This document shows positions 6,802-15,459 of a stretch of 64,000 nucleotides of DNA, piece after piece. The stretch is from the NCBI GenBank assembly GCA_964602415.1, contig CAZRQL010000003.1:100917-164916 (forward strand). Reading direction: 5' to 3'. Both the position numbers and the translations under genes were made by a program. Source of the DNA: CAZRQL01 sp964602415 (GTDB lineage Bacteria > Bacteroidota > Bacteroidia > Cytophagales > Flammeovirgaceae). Position 1 is the stretch's first letter; each line of letters starts with the position of its first letter. The notes under the pieces were generated by a model. That model made no database searches, was not told the origin of the DNA, and worked only from the letters and a program-made list of their open reading frames with translations.

Positions 6802-8169
6802 ATGTCAAACAAACCGAGTCAAAAAAAGTGGATTCTGTGGATTGTTGGGGTGGTTGTGGTTTTGGTAATTGTGGGGGTTGTAGCCAAAAAATCAGGCTGG
6901 CTTGGGTCAGAAAAAATCCAAGAGGTTGAAATTGAAAAAGCAGCCAGAATCACGATCACCGAAAAAGTCAATGCTTCAGGTAAAATTCAACCCGTCAATG
7001 AAGTTAAAATTTCTCCCGACGTTTCAGGCGAGATAAGAGAACTGTATGTAACAGAAGGTCAATTTGTTAACAAGGGCTTGTTGCTGTTACGGGTTCGCCC
7101 TGACAACTACCAACTTGCCTACGACCGCCAAGTGGCAATTCTAAACTCCCAAAAAGCCGCACTTTCGCAAGCGCGCTCCCGCGTGATACAGGCAGAAGTG
7201 CGCCTCAAACAATTGGACTTGCTTCACAAACGCAATTTGAGACTTTTTGCAGATAAAGTTATTTCTCAGCAAGATATCGAAACTTCACAAGCCAACTACG
7301 ACCAAGCGGTTGCTGATTTTGAAGTGGCCAAACAAAGCCTTGAGGCCGCTCAATACCAAGTGGAAAGTGCGCAGGCCAGCGTCCGTGATGCCAATGAGAC
7401 GCTCAAACTCACCAGTGTTTTTGCCCCAATGGATGGGATCATCACCAAACTCGCTGTGGACAAAGGCGAAAGGGTGGTAGGTACAGCCACTATGGCAGGT
7501 ACCGAAATGCTCAGGATAGCTGATTTGGAGAGAATGGAGGTCAGGGTTGATGTAAACGAAAACGACATAATCAGGGTATCCAAGGGCGATACAGCCATCA
7601 TCGAGGTTGATTCTTACAGCTACACAGGGCAAAAATTCACAGGCATAGTTACTTCAATCGCCAACTCGGCAAAAGCCTCAGCCACTCAACAACTATCGTC
7701 CGACGGCGTTACGGAGTTTGAGGTTAGAATATTGATACTCAAGGATTCTTACAAGCACTTACTTGTAGGCAACCAAGTTTCTCCTTTTCGTCCCGGCATG
7801 TCGGCCAGCGTAGAAATCATAACAGATATAAAAAAGGATGTTATTGCAGTGCCTCTCTCGGCGGTTACAAGCCGCAAAGACAAAACCAAATCGGCAACGA
7901 AGAGCGATGAAAAAGAAACATCTGAGCCTAAAAGACGTACTAAAGATAGTGAATCTGTTAAAGAGTTCGTTTTTATCGTGAAAGCTGATACTGCTGCTTT
8001 GCAAGCCGTTACAACTGGAGCAAGCGACTTTGAACATATACAAATTCTAAGCGGGGTCAATGAAGGTGATCAGATTATTACAGGACCTTTCCTACTGGTT
8101 TCTAAGCAGTTGGAGAGTGGAGATAAAGTTAAGTCCAAACAGACTAAAGAGGGCAAAAAATCTAATTAG
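6802..8169 (+). CDS. Efflux periplasmic adaptor subunit (HlyD/MacA/AcrA family)
   Basis: The 455-residue protein has an uncleaved N-terminal anchor (about 9-28), a barrel-sandwich half-motif (KISPDVSGEIREL, about 69-81), a long coiled-coil hairpin rich in Q, A and K (about 105-200), the second lipoyl half (SVFAPMDGIITKL), then a beta-barrel domain. A charged, low-complexity stretch (about 355-390, KSATKSDEKETSEPKRR) interrupts the membrane-proximal domain. Such adaptors join an inner-membrane ABC or RND pump to TolC. No pump gene follows; the TolC-like gene at 46153 is remote. A barrel gene overlaps the 3' end. Confidence 0.9.
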   Translation: MSNKPSQKKWILWIVGVVVVLVIVGVVAKKSGWLGSEKIQEVEIEKAARITITEKVNASGKIQPVNEVKISPDVSGEIRELYVTEGQFVNKGLLLLRVRPDNYQLAYDRQVAILNSQKAALSQARSRVIQAEVRLKQLDLLHKRNLRLFADKVISQQDIETSQANYDQAVADFEVAKQSLEAAQYQVESAQASVRDANETLKLTSVFAPMDGIITKLAVDKGERVVGTATMAGTEMLRIADLERMEVRVDVNENDIIRVSKGDTAIIEVDSYSYTGQKFTGIVTSIANSAKASATQQLSSDGVTEFEVRILILKDSYKHLLVGNQVSPFRPGMSASVEIITDIKKDVIAVPLSAVTSRKDKTKSATKSDEKETSEPKRRTKDSESVKEFVFIVKADTAALQAVTTGASDFEHIQILSGVNEGDQIITGPFLLVSKQLESGDKVKSKQTKEGKKSN

Positions 8170-8956
8170 CCGTAAGGGCTTTCTTACGTTTGTTTATGTA
8201 CTGATTTGTCCAATTTCTTACGGACAAATTCATAAAAACCGATATTTTGTTTACCACAAAGCTCAGTTTAGTCGTTTTTCTTATACCATTAACTTAGGGA
8301 GCGCAGGGGCCTTCACTGATTTACAAAAAGAAAGCAGTTTGTTGGTTGGGCAAGTCAACGGTTCAAATGTTCACCTTTCGGGGGGCATCTCTTACCGACT
8401 GACTAATTTTTTGTCTCTTAGGGCTTCCTCCGGCATCACTACCCTACAAATTCAAGCCGACGAGCGTTGGGAAAATAGAGTGGATTACCCCATTAAAACG
8501 CCCATATACGATGCGAACTTTGTGCTTATCCATGATTTTAGTTCAAGAAAAAAAATTGAGGCGGGTACAATAAAATTCAATCCCTACGCTCTTGCGGGGG
8601 TGGGAGCATTTTATTTCAATCCATACAACATGATAACCGGTGAAAGTTTGGCCGAGACCCGAAAACATAATAAAGATAGGGTATATCCTCTGCTTTCAAG
8701 ACAGTACCTGTTGGGTGGAGGAATTACTTATGCCATCAATAATCAGTTTTCAATGGGTTGGGAGTTTGCTTACCGATATACAGAAACCGACTACCTGGAT
8801 TCTACCAATCCAAAAGAATTCAAAATCAGAAATAAAAGCAATGACCATTTTATTACTTTCGGACTAAGTCTGACGTATGTTTTTAAAGCGCAAAATTTTC
8901 AGGGCTACAATTATTCACGGCATTTCAAACGCCGTTACACCCCAAGAAAAAGATAA
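8117..8956 (+). CDS. PorG/DUF6089-like outer-membrane beta-barrel protein
   Basis: A signal-like segment (FLTFVYVLICPISYGQ) is followed by about 230 residues of alternating amphipathic strands with typical barrel phrases (GGGITYAINNQFSMGWEFAYRY) and an aromatic/Arg-rich end. It resembles the DUF6089/PorG group of T9SS-associated barrels and the protein at 19460-20197. The start is uncertain: the frame has an ATG at 8060, 110 bases inside the upstream gene, and a GTG at 8117; no ATG lies just ahead of the signal peptide. It probably lies on the adaptor transcript. Confidence 0.7.
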   Translation: MEIKLSPNRLKRAKNLISRKGFLTFVYVLICPISYGQIHKNRYFVYHKAQFSRFSYTINLGSAGAFTDLQKESSLLVGQVNGSNVHLSGGISYRLTNFLSLRASSGITTLQIQADERWENRVDYPIKTPIYDANFVLIHDFSSRKKIEAGTIKFNPYALAGVGAFYFNPYNMITGESLAETRKHNKDRVYPLLSRQYLLGGGITYAINNQFSMGWEFAYRYTETDYLDSTNPKEFKIRNKSNDHFITFGLSLTYVFKAQNFQGYNYSRHFKRRYTPRKR

Positions 8957-8958
8957 GG

Positions 8959-9489
8959 CTACCAGTTGGCGTAAGTTTTGCCGAAAATATCAAATACAAT
9001 TTGCTCAAAAATAACATTGACCAACTCTGCCTCAACCGTGGTTAAGTTTTGATTGGCTGCAAAGTCTTGAAAAAATGAAAATTGCTGGTTGTTAAAAGAT
9101 TGGGTATCATCTACGTTGTCTGTGTAAGTGGCCTCAACCACTATGGTAAGCCTTTGGAGTTGGGCGGTTTGTTGGTCGCCACCGCCGGGGGCTACCGGGC
9201 TGAGCCTATAGGAAGCGATTTTCCCCTCCAATACCATGTTTGCGTTGTCGTCTTTTACCAGTTTGAGTGGGGTATTTCTAATAAAATAATCTCTAAGTTT
9301 TTCTGTAAAGGCGACTCCCATATTGGCAGGGCCTTCTTGGGCATCATTGAAAAAATTTTCTATCCTAATGGTTTTGTATCGGGTCGGGTCAGATAGTCCG
9401 GGCAAAAAACTCACCTTTGCCCCCACACAAGAGAGCAAATGACATAAAATAATAAGTAAACTGGTAAGGATTATCTTGTTCATTTTCAA
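8959..9489 (-). CDS. lptE: LptE family outer-membrane lipoprotein (LPS assembly)
   Basis: The 176-residue protein has a lipoprotein signal peptide with lipobox LLSC, then the LptE pattern in which the strand TIRIENFFN leads to a helix (AFTEKLRDYFIRNTPLKL) and VLEGKIASYRLSPV. LptE plugs the LptD barrel that inserts lipopolysaccharide into the outer membrane. The start overlaps the stop of the PAS-SpoIIE gene by four bases, so they are co-transcribed. No lptD is in the window. The call is by pattern. Confidence 0.8.
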   Translation of the reverse strand: MKMNKIILTSLLIILCHLLSCVGAKVSFLPGLSDPTRYKTIRIENFFNDAQEGPANMGVAFTEKLRDYFIRNTPLKLVKDDNANMVLEGKIASYRLSPVAPGGGDQQTAQLQRLTIVVEATYTDNVDDTQSFNNQQFSFFQDFAANQNLTTVEAELVNVIFEQIVFDIFGKTYANW

Positions 9490-11438
9490 AGTCTAAAGCC
9501 CATAACTAATACATCATCTGTCTGTTTTTCGTCTCTCTGCCAATTTGTGAAATTTTCTTTTAAAACTTCTTTTTTTTGCGAGCAGGGCAAATTGATTATT
9601 TTCACAAGAAGGTTTTTTAGCCTTTCAAAACCAAATTTCTTTTTGTCGTTTCCTCCAAATTGGCTTTGGAAACCATCTGAAAACATAAAGAAAGTTTTTT
9701 TCTCAATTTCGGATATTACGTATTTTTCAAATATTTTTTCTTTTCCAAATAGTTGTCCCCCAATACAATAAGGGCTTCCCCTGTACACCGTTGCACTTAT
9801 GTCTTCTTCCACGACCAGTAGGGGTCTCGCCGCTCCCGCAAACTCAAGGGTTTTGTGTTCGGTATCAATCACACAAATGGCTATATCCATCCCATCAAGC
9901 AAATTTTTGTTTTTATCTTGTCTTAATACTCTGGTAAACATATTGTTAAGCTCATACAAGATGAATTCTGGCGAATAAATAGACAGCCTGTCCACTATCT
10001 CATTCAAAATAGCCGAGCCCAGCATACTGAGCAACCCTCCCGGAACTCCGTGTCCTGTGCAGTCCGCACAAGCCACAAATATTTTGTTTAGGTGAGTCGA
10101 ATACCAAAAAAAATCGCCGCTGATTAAGTCTTTGGCTTGAAGGAAAACAAAAAACTCACTCAGATGCAAACTAATATCCCGCTCATTTGGTATAATGGCC
10201 ATCTGTATCCTCTGGGCATAGTTTAGGCTGTCGGTAAGTCTTTTATGATTTTCTCTGAGTTCTTGTTCCAGCTTGAGTTTGTAGGTAATATCTTGTGCAG
10301 CAAGTATATAGCCCAGAAAAATTTCGTTTTCATCCACAACCTGGCTCAAACTCACACTCACTTTGATAGGCTCGCCAAACTTGGGTAAAAATGTCCATTC
10401 TAACTGTTTGAAAAGGGCAGCTATCTCAGGGTCTTTCATGCACTCTTCTATGGATATAAGATATTTTCCCGTGGAAGAGGTTATTTTGGTCATTATGTCC
10501 ACCATCTCTGACTCCACCAAAAAGGGCAAAGGCGGACGTTTGTCCACCAACTCTTCTCGACTGTACTTGAGCCAGTTTAAGGCAGTGTCATTGATGGCCG
10601 CTATTCGACCTCTTTTAGAAAAGACGATTAAGGCCAAACCGGTATTGTTAAAAAGGGCTTCTTGGCGGGCTGTCAGCTTGTCGGCTTGTTGTTTTGCAAT
10701 GGCCAAAGCCTCAAATCCTGCCGATATTTCCTCTGTCATTTGGTGGAGTTCTTCGTTGGCTTGTGCGAGTTTGAGGCTGGTTTCTTGCAGTTGTATTTCC
10801 CGTTCTCTTTTTTCGGTAATATCGCTCTCAACCGACACATACTTTTTTATGACACCATTTTCATCAAAAACAGGACTAATTTGTAATTCTACCCAATAGG
10901 TGGATCCGTCTTTGCGGTAGTTTAAAATAGTCTCTCTAAAAGGTTTATTTTCTCTCAGTTGTCTTGATATATTCTTTTGAGTTTCAAGAGAGGTCAGCGG
11001 GCCTTGTAAAAAATAGCCGGGTTTTTTGCCAATACATTCGGCAAGCGTGTAATAAGTCAAATTGGTAAACCCATCGTTTATCCATTCTATTCTCCCTTTT
11101 GCATCGGTGATAACCACGGCATTGGTGGTATAGCGAGCCACCAAGGACAAATTTTCAAAGTCATTATTTTGAGTTGTGTTTAGTGAAAAAAAGAAGATAA
11201 TTTGGTTTTGATCGTTATCAAATACCTCGCGTTCGAGTCTCCCTTCTTGTTTGGAGGCAAATGGGACGAAGACTTTGTTGTATCGCTGAAAAATTAGTTC
11301 CATCGGAAATCCGATAAGTCCTTCTTCGGATTTGCCTGTCCAAGCACAAAAAGCCTCGTTTACAGAAATAATGAGTTGGTTTTCGTCTGTTATGCATGCC
11401 GGAGAAGGATTTAAGAGGAAATACTTTTCAGATTGCAT
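9486..11438 (-). CDS. PAS-domain SpoIIE-type (PP2C) serine phosphatase
   Basis: The 650-residue protein has PAS domains at about 5-95, 100-215 (ending in a DITEKRE-type PAC motif) and 262-390 (DITYKLKLE), a coiled coil at about 215-260 and a C-terminal SpoIIE phosphatase domain from about 420. The phosphatase shows metal-binding acidic motifs SGDFFW, ADCTGHGVPGG and FSDGF. Such proteins dephosphorylate an anti-sigma-factor antagonist in response to a PAS signal. No membrane segments are seen, so it is cytoplasmic. A possible opposing kinase of the SiaB family lies at 57554-58132. It is first in an operon with lptE. Confidence 0.92.
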   Translation of the reverse strand: MQSEKYFLLNPSPACITDENQLIISVNEAFCAWTGKSEEGLIGFPMELIFQRYNKVFVPFASKQEGRLEREVFDNDQNQIIFFFSLNTTQNNDFENLSLVARYTTNAVVITDAKGRIEWINDGFTNLTYYTLAECIGKKPGYFLQGPLTSLETQKNISRQLRENKPFRETILNYRKDGSTYWVELQISPVFDENGVIKKYVSVESDITEKREREIQLQETSLKLAQANEELHQMTEEISAGFEALAIAKQQADKLTARQEALFNNTGLALIVFSKRGRIAAINDTALNWLKYSREELVDKRPPLPFLVESEMVDIMTKITSSTGKYLISIEECMKDPEIAALFKQLEWTFLPKFGEPIKVSVSLSQVVDENEIFLGYILAAQDITYKLKLEQELRENHKRLTDSLNYAQRIQMAIIPNERDISLHLSEFFVFLQAKDLISGDFFWYSTHLNKIFVACADCTGHGVPGGLLSMLGSAILNEIVDRLSIYSPEFILYELNNMFTRVLRQDKNKNLLDGMDIAICVIDTEHKTLEFAGAARPLLVVEEDISATVYRGSPYCIGGQLFGKEKIFEKYVISEIEKKTFFMFSDGFQSQFGGNDKKKFGFERLKNLLVKIINLPCSQKKEVLKENFTNWQRDEKQTDDVLVMGFRL

Positions 11439-11452
11439 TTGTTAAATTTGCA

Positions 11453-11460
11453 CAAAATTA
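11453..11460 (-). promoter_or_regulatory. Promoter -7 box for the PAS-SpoIIE/lptE operon
   Basis: On the minus strand the sequence reads TAATTTTG, an exact TAnnTTTG match, 14 bases upstream of the ATG at 11438. A TTTG lies further upstream, but at 25 bases the spacing is longer than usual. Confidence 0.5.
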
Positions 11461-11499
11461 ATATAAAAAAAGTAACCCGCGTTTGCAAAAATTAAGATT

Positions 11500-12141
11500 T
11501 TATCCCCTTACAAAGCCCTTCATTTGCTTTTCATGCCCTACTGTGGTGGTTTGTCCATGTCCCGAGTATATCTTGGTTTGAGTGGGCAGAGAGTACATTG
11601 TTTCGGTAATTGATTTTTTTAGCGTTTCCCAGTCTCCGCCGGGTAAGTCCGTCCTTCCCACACTTTCCCAAAACAAAACATCTCCCGAAATACAAAATTC
11701 TTGTTCGGGGCTGTAAAAAGCCAAGTGTCCGGGCGAGTGTCCCGGCACAAACAAGAGGCGCAAAGCACTATCGCCAAACCTAATTTCCTCAAAATCATCC
11801 AAAAACTCATCTATCTCGCATCCTCCAAAACCCGAAATCCCAAGGTATTGAGCAAAAACATGCGCATTGCTGGTGTTGAACTGTTCAAAGCTGTGCGCAT
11901 AGAGTTTGATGCCGAATTTTTGCTTGAAAAAGTCCACTCCAAAAATATGGTCTATATGGCAGTGGGTATTGTAAATGCCCACAAGTTCAATTTCCTTTTG
12001 CTGCAAAAAATTCAACACGGCTTGTTTTTCACTGTATTGGTAACAGCCCGGGTCCACAACGATACCCTGCCCGGATTGGTCGTAGAGAATGTATGTGTTT
12101 TCAAAAAAATTGTTGAAAGTAAAAACTTCTATTTCAATCAT
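11500..12141 (-). CDS. Metallo-beta-lactamase fold hydrolase (glyoxalase II-like)
   Basis: The 213-residue protein has the full metal-binding set: THCHIDH near residue 60, PGHSPGHL near 136, SGDVLF near 152 and SGHG near 195. It is the size of Bacteroidota YcbL/glyoxalase II-like hydrolases, which cleave thioesters such as S-lactoylglutathione analogues; the actual substrate is unknown. It follows the nucleotide-transporter-like gene with a two-base gap, so they form an operon. Confidence 0.9.
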   Translation of the reverse strand: MIEIEVFTFNNFFENTYILYDQSGQGIVVDPGCYQYSEKQAVLNFLQQKEIELVGIYNTHCHIDHIFGVDFFKQKFGIKLYAHSFEQFNTSNAHVFAQYLGISGFGGCEIDEFLDDFEEIRFGDSALRLLFVPGHSPGHLAFYSPEQEFCISGDVLFWESVGRTDLPGGDWETLKKSITETMYSLPTQTKIYSGHGQTTTVGHEKQMKGFVRG

Positions 12142-12143
12142 CT

Positions 12144-15100
12144 TTATTGGATTTGTGCCACTTCAAGCCCCTTTGTTGCGAAAAATAAGCTGTTGTTGAC
12201 AATTTGTTCTGTGAGCCTGTAGCTGTCGGTCATGTTTTCAAAAAATAAACTTGAGCTGATGCGGTACAGATGGCTCGGTTCGCAAACCAACAGGTCAACT
12301 TGGCTCAAGTCGAATTTTGTATAAAATACCTCATTGATAAGTTCCCCTTTTTCAAAAGTGTAAATGGGTTTTCCATCTTCAATTGCCATAACGGAGCCTG
12401 ATACCAAAATATAAATTGGCAAATTGCGGAACGTATCTTTTTTGGAAAGCCAATCTCCTTTGTCCCAAAATTCTTCTTTGATTAGGATAGCCATTTCAGC
12501 CAAGTATTCTGCGCTTATGCTTTTGGTAGCAGGGATTTGCTTCAAAAATAAAATTTTCTCAAAAATAAGGCTGCGCCGCTCGAAATTGTAGGGTTGTAAG
12601 ACGATTTCGGAGATGAGCTGTAAGGTTTTTTTTGCCCTTTCAGGAGCAATCCTTTTGCATGCCTGACGAAAATAGTCGTAGTCCTTAACGGCCATACAGT
12701 AAGCGGCACTTTGATGAAGCAACTCATTGTCCGCAAAAAACAGCGAAGCTATGGAGTTGGAGATGCCGCGCACGGACTCGTTGGATGCCAGCGAAAAAAG
12801 AGCGGCAGACTTTGCGAATTTACCCATTTCGTTGAAATCCCTCAAAAGTATATTTTCTAAAAGTTGCTCAGAGTTGTATCTGTCCCTGTGGTAATAAGCG
12901 GTCAGTTTTTTATACTTTTCACTCCAAGGGATGTTTTCTAGCACAGGTATCAAACGCCTTTTGAGGTCTTCACTCAAGAAAATATCGAGAAGTTCCATTG
13001 CATAGCTGATGCCGTCATCTGTGCCCGATTCAATATTTTCTTTTACCAAGGCTACCGACTTTTTGTCGTAAAGCAATGTGAGATAGAGAAAAATATCTTC
13101 CAAATTTTGCTCGGTCTCGTCCTTCAAAGCCCAACGCACAGGCTCGTTTTCTTTTTTATCTTCCAACTCTTCAATGGCCAAAGAGTTCCACCAGTAGGTC
13201 TCTATTTTGGTTTCCAAGAAGTTGAGAATAATACCGGCAGAGGTGGTATTGGCTTTGGCCTGCCAGCTGCAGCGGCTCAAAGAATACAGAACTTCATGGC
13301 CTACTTTCCTATCTGGATAGTTGAGTTTTTTGAGCAGAAACTCGATTGCTTTTTTTCCGCCAATAAACCCGGCTGTTCTTATGATATCCAAGCGTGTGTT
13401 TTGCGAAGTCTCCTGAAGGTAAAATAGTTTTTCCAGAGTGGGCAGAGACATTTCCCCATAATCAATCAAAGCTGAAATGGCTTGATTTTCAAACCCTATA
13501 TCATCCAGCGCATCAGCAACCAGAGGGAGTATTTCTTCAATCTGGGCTTGTCCGCAAGATGTTAAAGCGGCTACACGAACATCATACGAAGCATCCTTTA
13601 GCAGCAAAGGTAAAACCTTGTAGGTTTTGTCACTGTGGGCTTTTGACATGAGTTGCGCTATCAGGAGCCGGTCATCAATTGATTCAGAAAGTAACATTTC
13701 ATTGATTTTTGCCCAGTCTTGTGCTAAATCAAGCGCGTAGTCAATTTTTGTAAGTACCTGTTTTATTTTGTCTAAGACGGCTTGGTTTTGTTCTCTTGAA
13801 ACCTGTTTTTGAAGTGTTTCATAAGCACCAAAAAGGGTGTTGCGCTCTATTTGCTCAAGTAAGAACAATTTTACCTGAGGGTCAAATTTGTAGCGCGTGT
13901 AAGTTTCGGCTATAGTTTCCAGCAGAGCCGGGTCAATCCGCTCAATCAATTTCAACAATAAGATGGTATTTTTTACAGGCTGATTTTCTAACTGTTTGGT
14001 CAAAAAAACCCTGATATTGAAATTGTTGCCGGCAGCACTTTGGCTTTTGACTTGATTGGACGATAAGATTTGGGTCAAAATTTTTCTGTATTGCCCATAG
14101 GTAGAATAGGTTGCAATTGCCCAGACGGCAATCACGACAAACAGAAGATGGGTAAATACCACCCAATCTACTATTCCCAAGGCACCCAAACCAATCAGGC
14201 AAAGTCCTGAAACTAAGATTCCCATTTCTTTTACAAAACCCTCGATGAAGGTCTGCACATTGAACCTAAACTTTACGGGGATGGGCAAGAAAAATAATTT
14301 TAAAGTAGGTGATTCCAAAGAATCCCTCAAAGCGTCGGTAAAGAGTTTGCTCAAAGCGGTAAATACGAACAGAAATAAGAAAATATCAATTCGCATAAGT
14401 TCTTGACCAAAACTCCAATACATCAAGGTTACTATAACCGCATAGATTAGTAGAAAAAGGGGGAGTATGAGCAAAGATGCCCTCGTACCGTATAGTTCAA
14501 GAATTCTATCATTTAGAAAAACCTGAATCACAAAGCCCGTGATGACGACCAAAGCCGAAAAAAAACTCAAAAAATTTGTCAAGTCTGTTTCTTTCGGGAA
14601 CTGCACTTTGGAAACATTCAAAAAATTGTAGTCAACTATGGCTGCCGTGAGCACAGAGCAAACAACAAACAGCGAAAGTAAACGAATGTATCGGCTTTTT
14701 CGTAGGCTGTACGCTCCGGTTGACTTGGGATCTAAGACCAAATCTATTTTTGGTTGCGTGCCTTCAAATGGTAGTTTGCAAAGCAGTAGCAAACAGGCAA
14801 AAGAAATACTTAGAGCAAAAGAAGATACCCAGAAGAAGTTCTCCAAGTGCTCTCCAAAAAGAACCTTGGCAAAGGGGATTGTAAAGAAAGCAACAATAGA
14901 AGACAAAGAAAGCCCCGAATCTATACCGCTTGCCAATCTTTTGAATGCCCGCAAAGAGAATATTCGACCAAAAACACCCCAAAAAATAATTAAGGTCAAG
15001 GCTAAAATGGGCTTATAAATTACAAATGAAGTGAAAATGACCCATTCAGGAGAGCTTCCATGCTGGAAATAAGAAACCAACGTCAATACCCATATCATAG

Positions 15101-15380
15101 CCAAACAAACCAACATTGAGATTCGGGCTACACTTTGGTAGTTGAAACTTCGCTGCAAAATGATGAACAAAAAAGAGACAAAAGCCCCAAAAATTCCTTG
15201 AAAAAAGAAAGCAATTGGGGCATCGGTTTCTGTATTGAGCCTTGAGATAAACAGCGTTTCACTGGCAACTAAGTAAGTAGCCCCAAATATGCCCAGGCTA
15301 AATCCAAAAGCACTTAACAGCAAAATGCGGTAGTATTCCTCGTCCTTGCCGTTGACTATATAGAGTAGTATGCTTCGCAT
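12144..15380 (-). CDS. ADP/ATP-translocase-like membrane domain fused to HEAT repeats and a cNMP-binding-like domain
   Basis: The 1078-residue protein has about 12 membrane helices in the first 430 residues (NTT/major-facilitator type, from RILLLSAFGFSLGIFG), then alpha-helical HEAT-like repeats (about 450-900, for example DASYDVRVAALTSCG and NYPDRKVGHEVLYSLSRC). Its end (about 980-1060, IYILVSGSVMAIEDG and ISSSLFFENMTDS) resembles a degenerate cyclic-nucleotide-binding domain. Nucleotide transporters of this family import ATP in parasites; free-living bacteria carry HEAT-fused forms of unknown role, so nucleotide transport is not established. The gene sits two bases before the MBL hydrolase. 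Confidence 0.8.
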   Translation of the reverse strand: MRSILLYIVNGKDEEYYRILLLSAFGFSLGIFGATYLVASETLFISRLNTETDAPIAFFFQGIFGAFVSFLFIILQRSFNYQSVARISMLVCLAMIWVLTLVSYFQHGSSPEWVIFTSFVIYKPILALTLIIFWGVFGRIFSLRAFKRLASGIDSGLSLSSIVAFFTIPFAKVLFGEHLENFFWVSSFALSISFACLLLLCKLPFEGTQPKIDLVLDPKSTGAYSLRKSRYIRLLSLFVVCSVLTAAIVDYNFLNVSKVQFPKETDLTNFLSFFSALVVITGFVIQVFLNDRILELYGTRASLLILPLFLLIYAVIVTLMYWSFGQELMRIDIFLFLFVFTALSKLFTDALRDSLESPTLKLFFLPIPVKFRFNVQTFIEGFVKEMGILVSGLCLIGLGALGIVDWVVFTHLLFVVIAVWAIATYSTYGQYRKILTQILSSNQVKSQSAAGNNFNIRVFLTKQLENQPVKNTILLLKLIERIDPALLETIAETYTRYKFDPQVKLFLLEQIERNTLFGAYETLQKQVSREQNQAVLDKIKQVLTKIDYALDLAQDWAKINEMLLSESIDDRLLIAQLMSKAHSDKTYKVLPLLLKDASYDVRVAALTSCGQAQIEEILPLVADALDDIGFENQAISALIDYGEMSLPTLEKLFYLQETSQNTRLDIIRTAGFIGGKKAIEFLLKKLNYPDRKVGHEVLYSLSRCSWQAKANTTSAGIILNFLETKIETYWWNSLAIEELEDKKENEPVRWALKDETEQNLEDIFLYLTLLYDKKSVALVKENIESGTDDGISYAMELLDIFLSEDLKRRLIPVLENIPWSEKYKKLTAYYHRDRYNSEQLLENILLRDFNEMGKFAKSAALFSLASNESVRGISNSIASLFFADNELLHQSAAYCMAVKDYDYFRQACKRIAPERAKKTLQLISEIVLQPYNFERRSLIFEKILFLKQIPATKSISAEYLAEMAILIKEEFWDKGDWLSKKDTFRNLPIYILVSGSVMAIEDGKPIYTFEKGELINEVFYTKFDLSQVDLLVCEPSHLYRISSSLFFENMTDSYRLTEQIVNNSLFFATKGLEVAQIQ

Positions 15381-15459
15381 TTTATGAGGGTCATGCCTAA
15401 TTTGAGACTAAAAAAGTAATGAGAAACTTTGTAAGACTGCAATCGGTGCAGCCCCAAAA

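Noticed and set aside
8060..8116. ATG start of the barrel gene at 8060
   Set aside because: It lies 110 bases inside the adaptor gene and would place 40 hydrophilic residues before the signal peptide. The GTG at 8117 is only a compromise, and a closer non-ATG start is possible.
15438..15452. Small inverted repeat after sucA (CTGCA-ATCGG-TGCAG) as a terminator
   Set aside because: The stem is only 5 bp and no U-run follows in the sucA (minus) direction.
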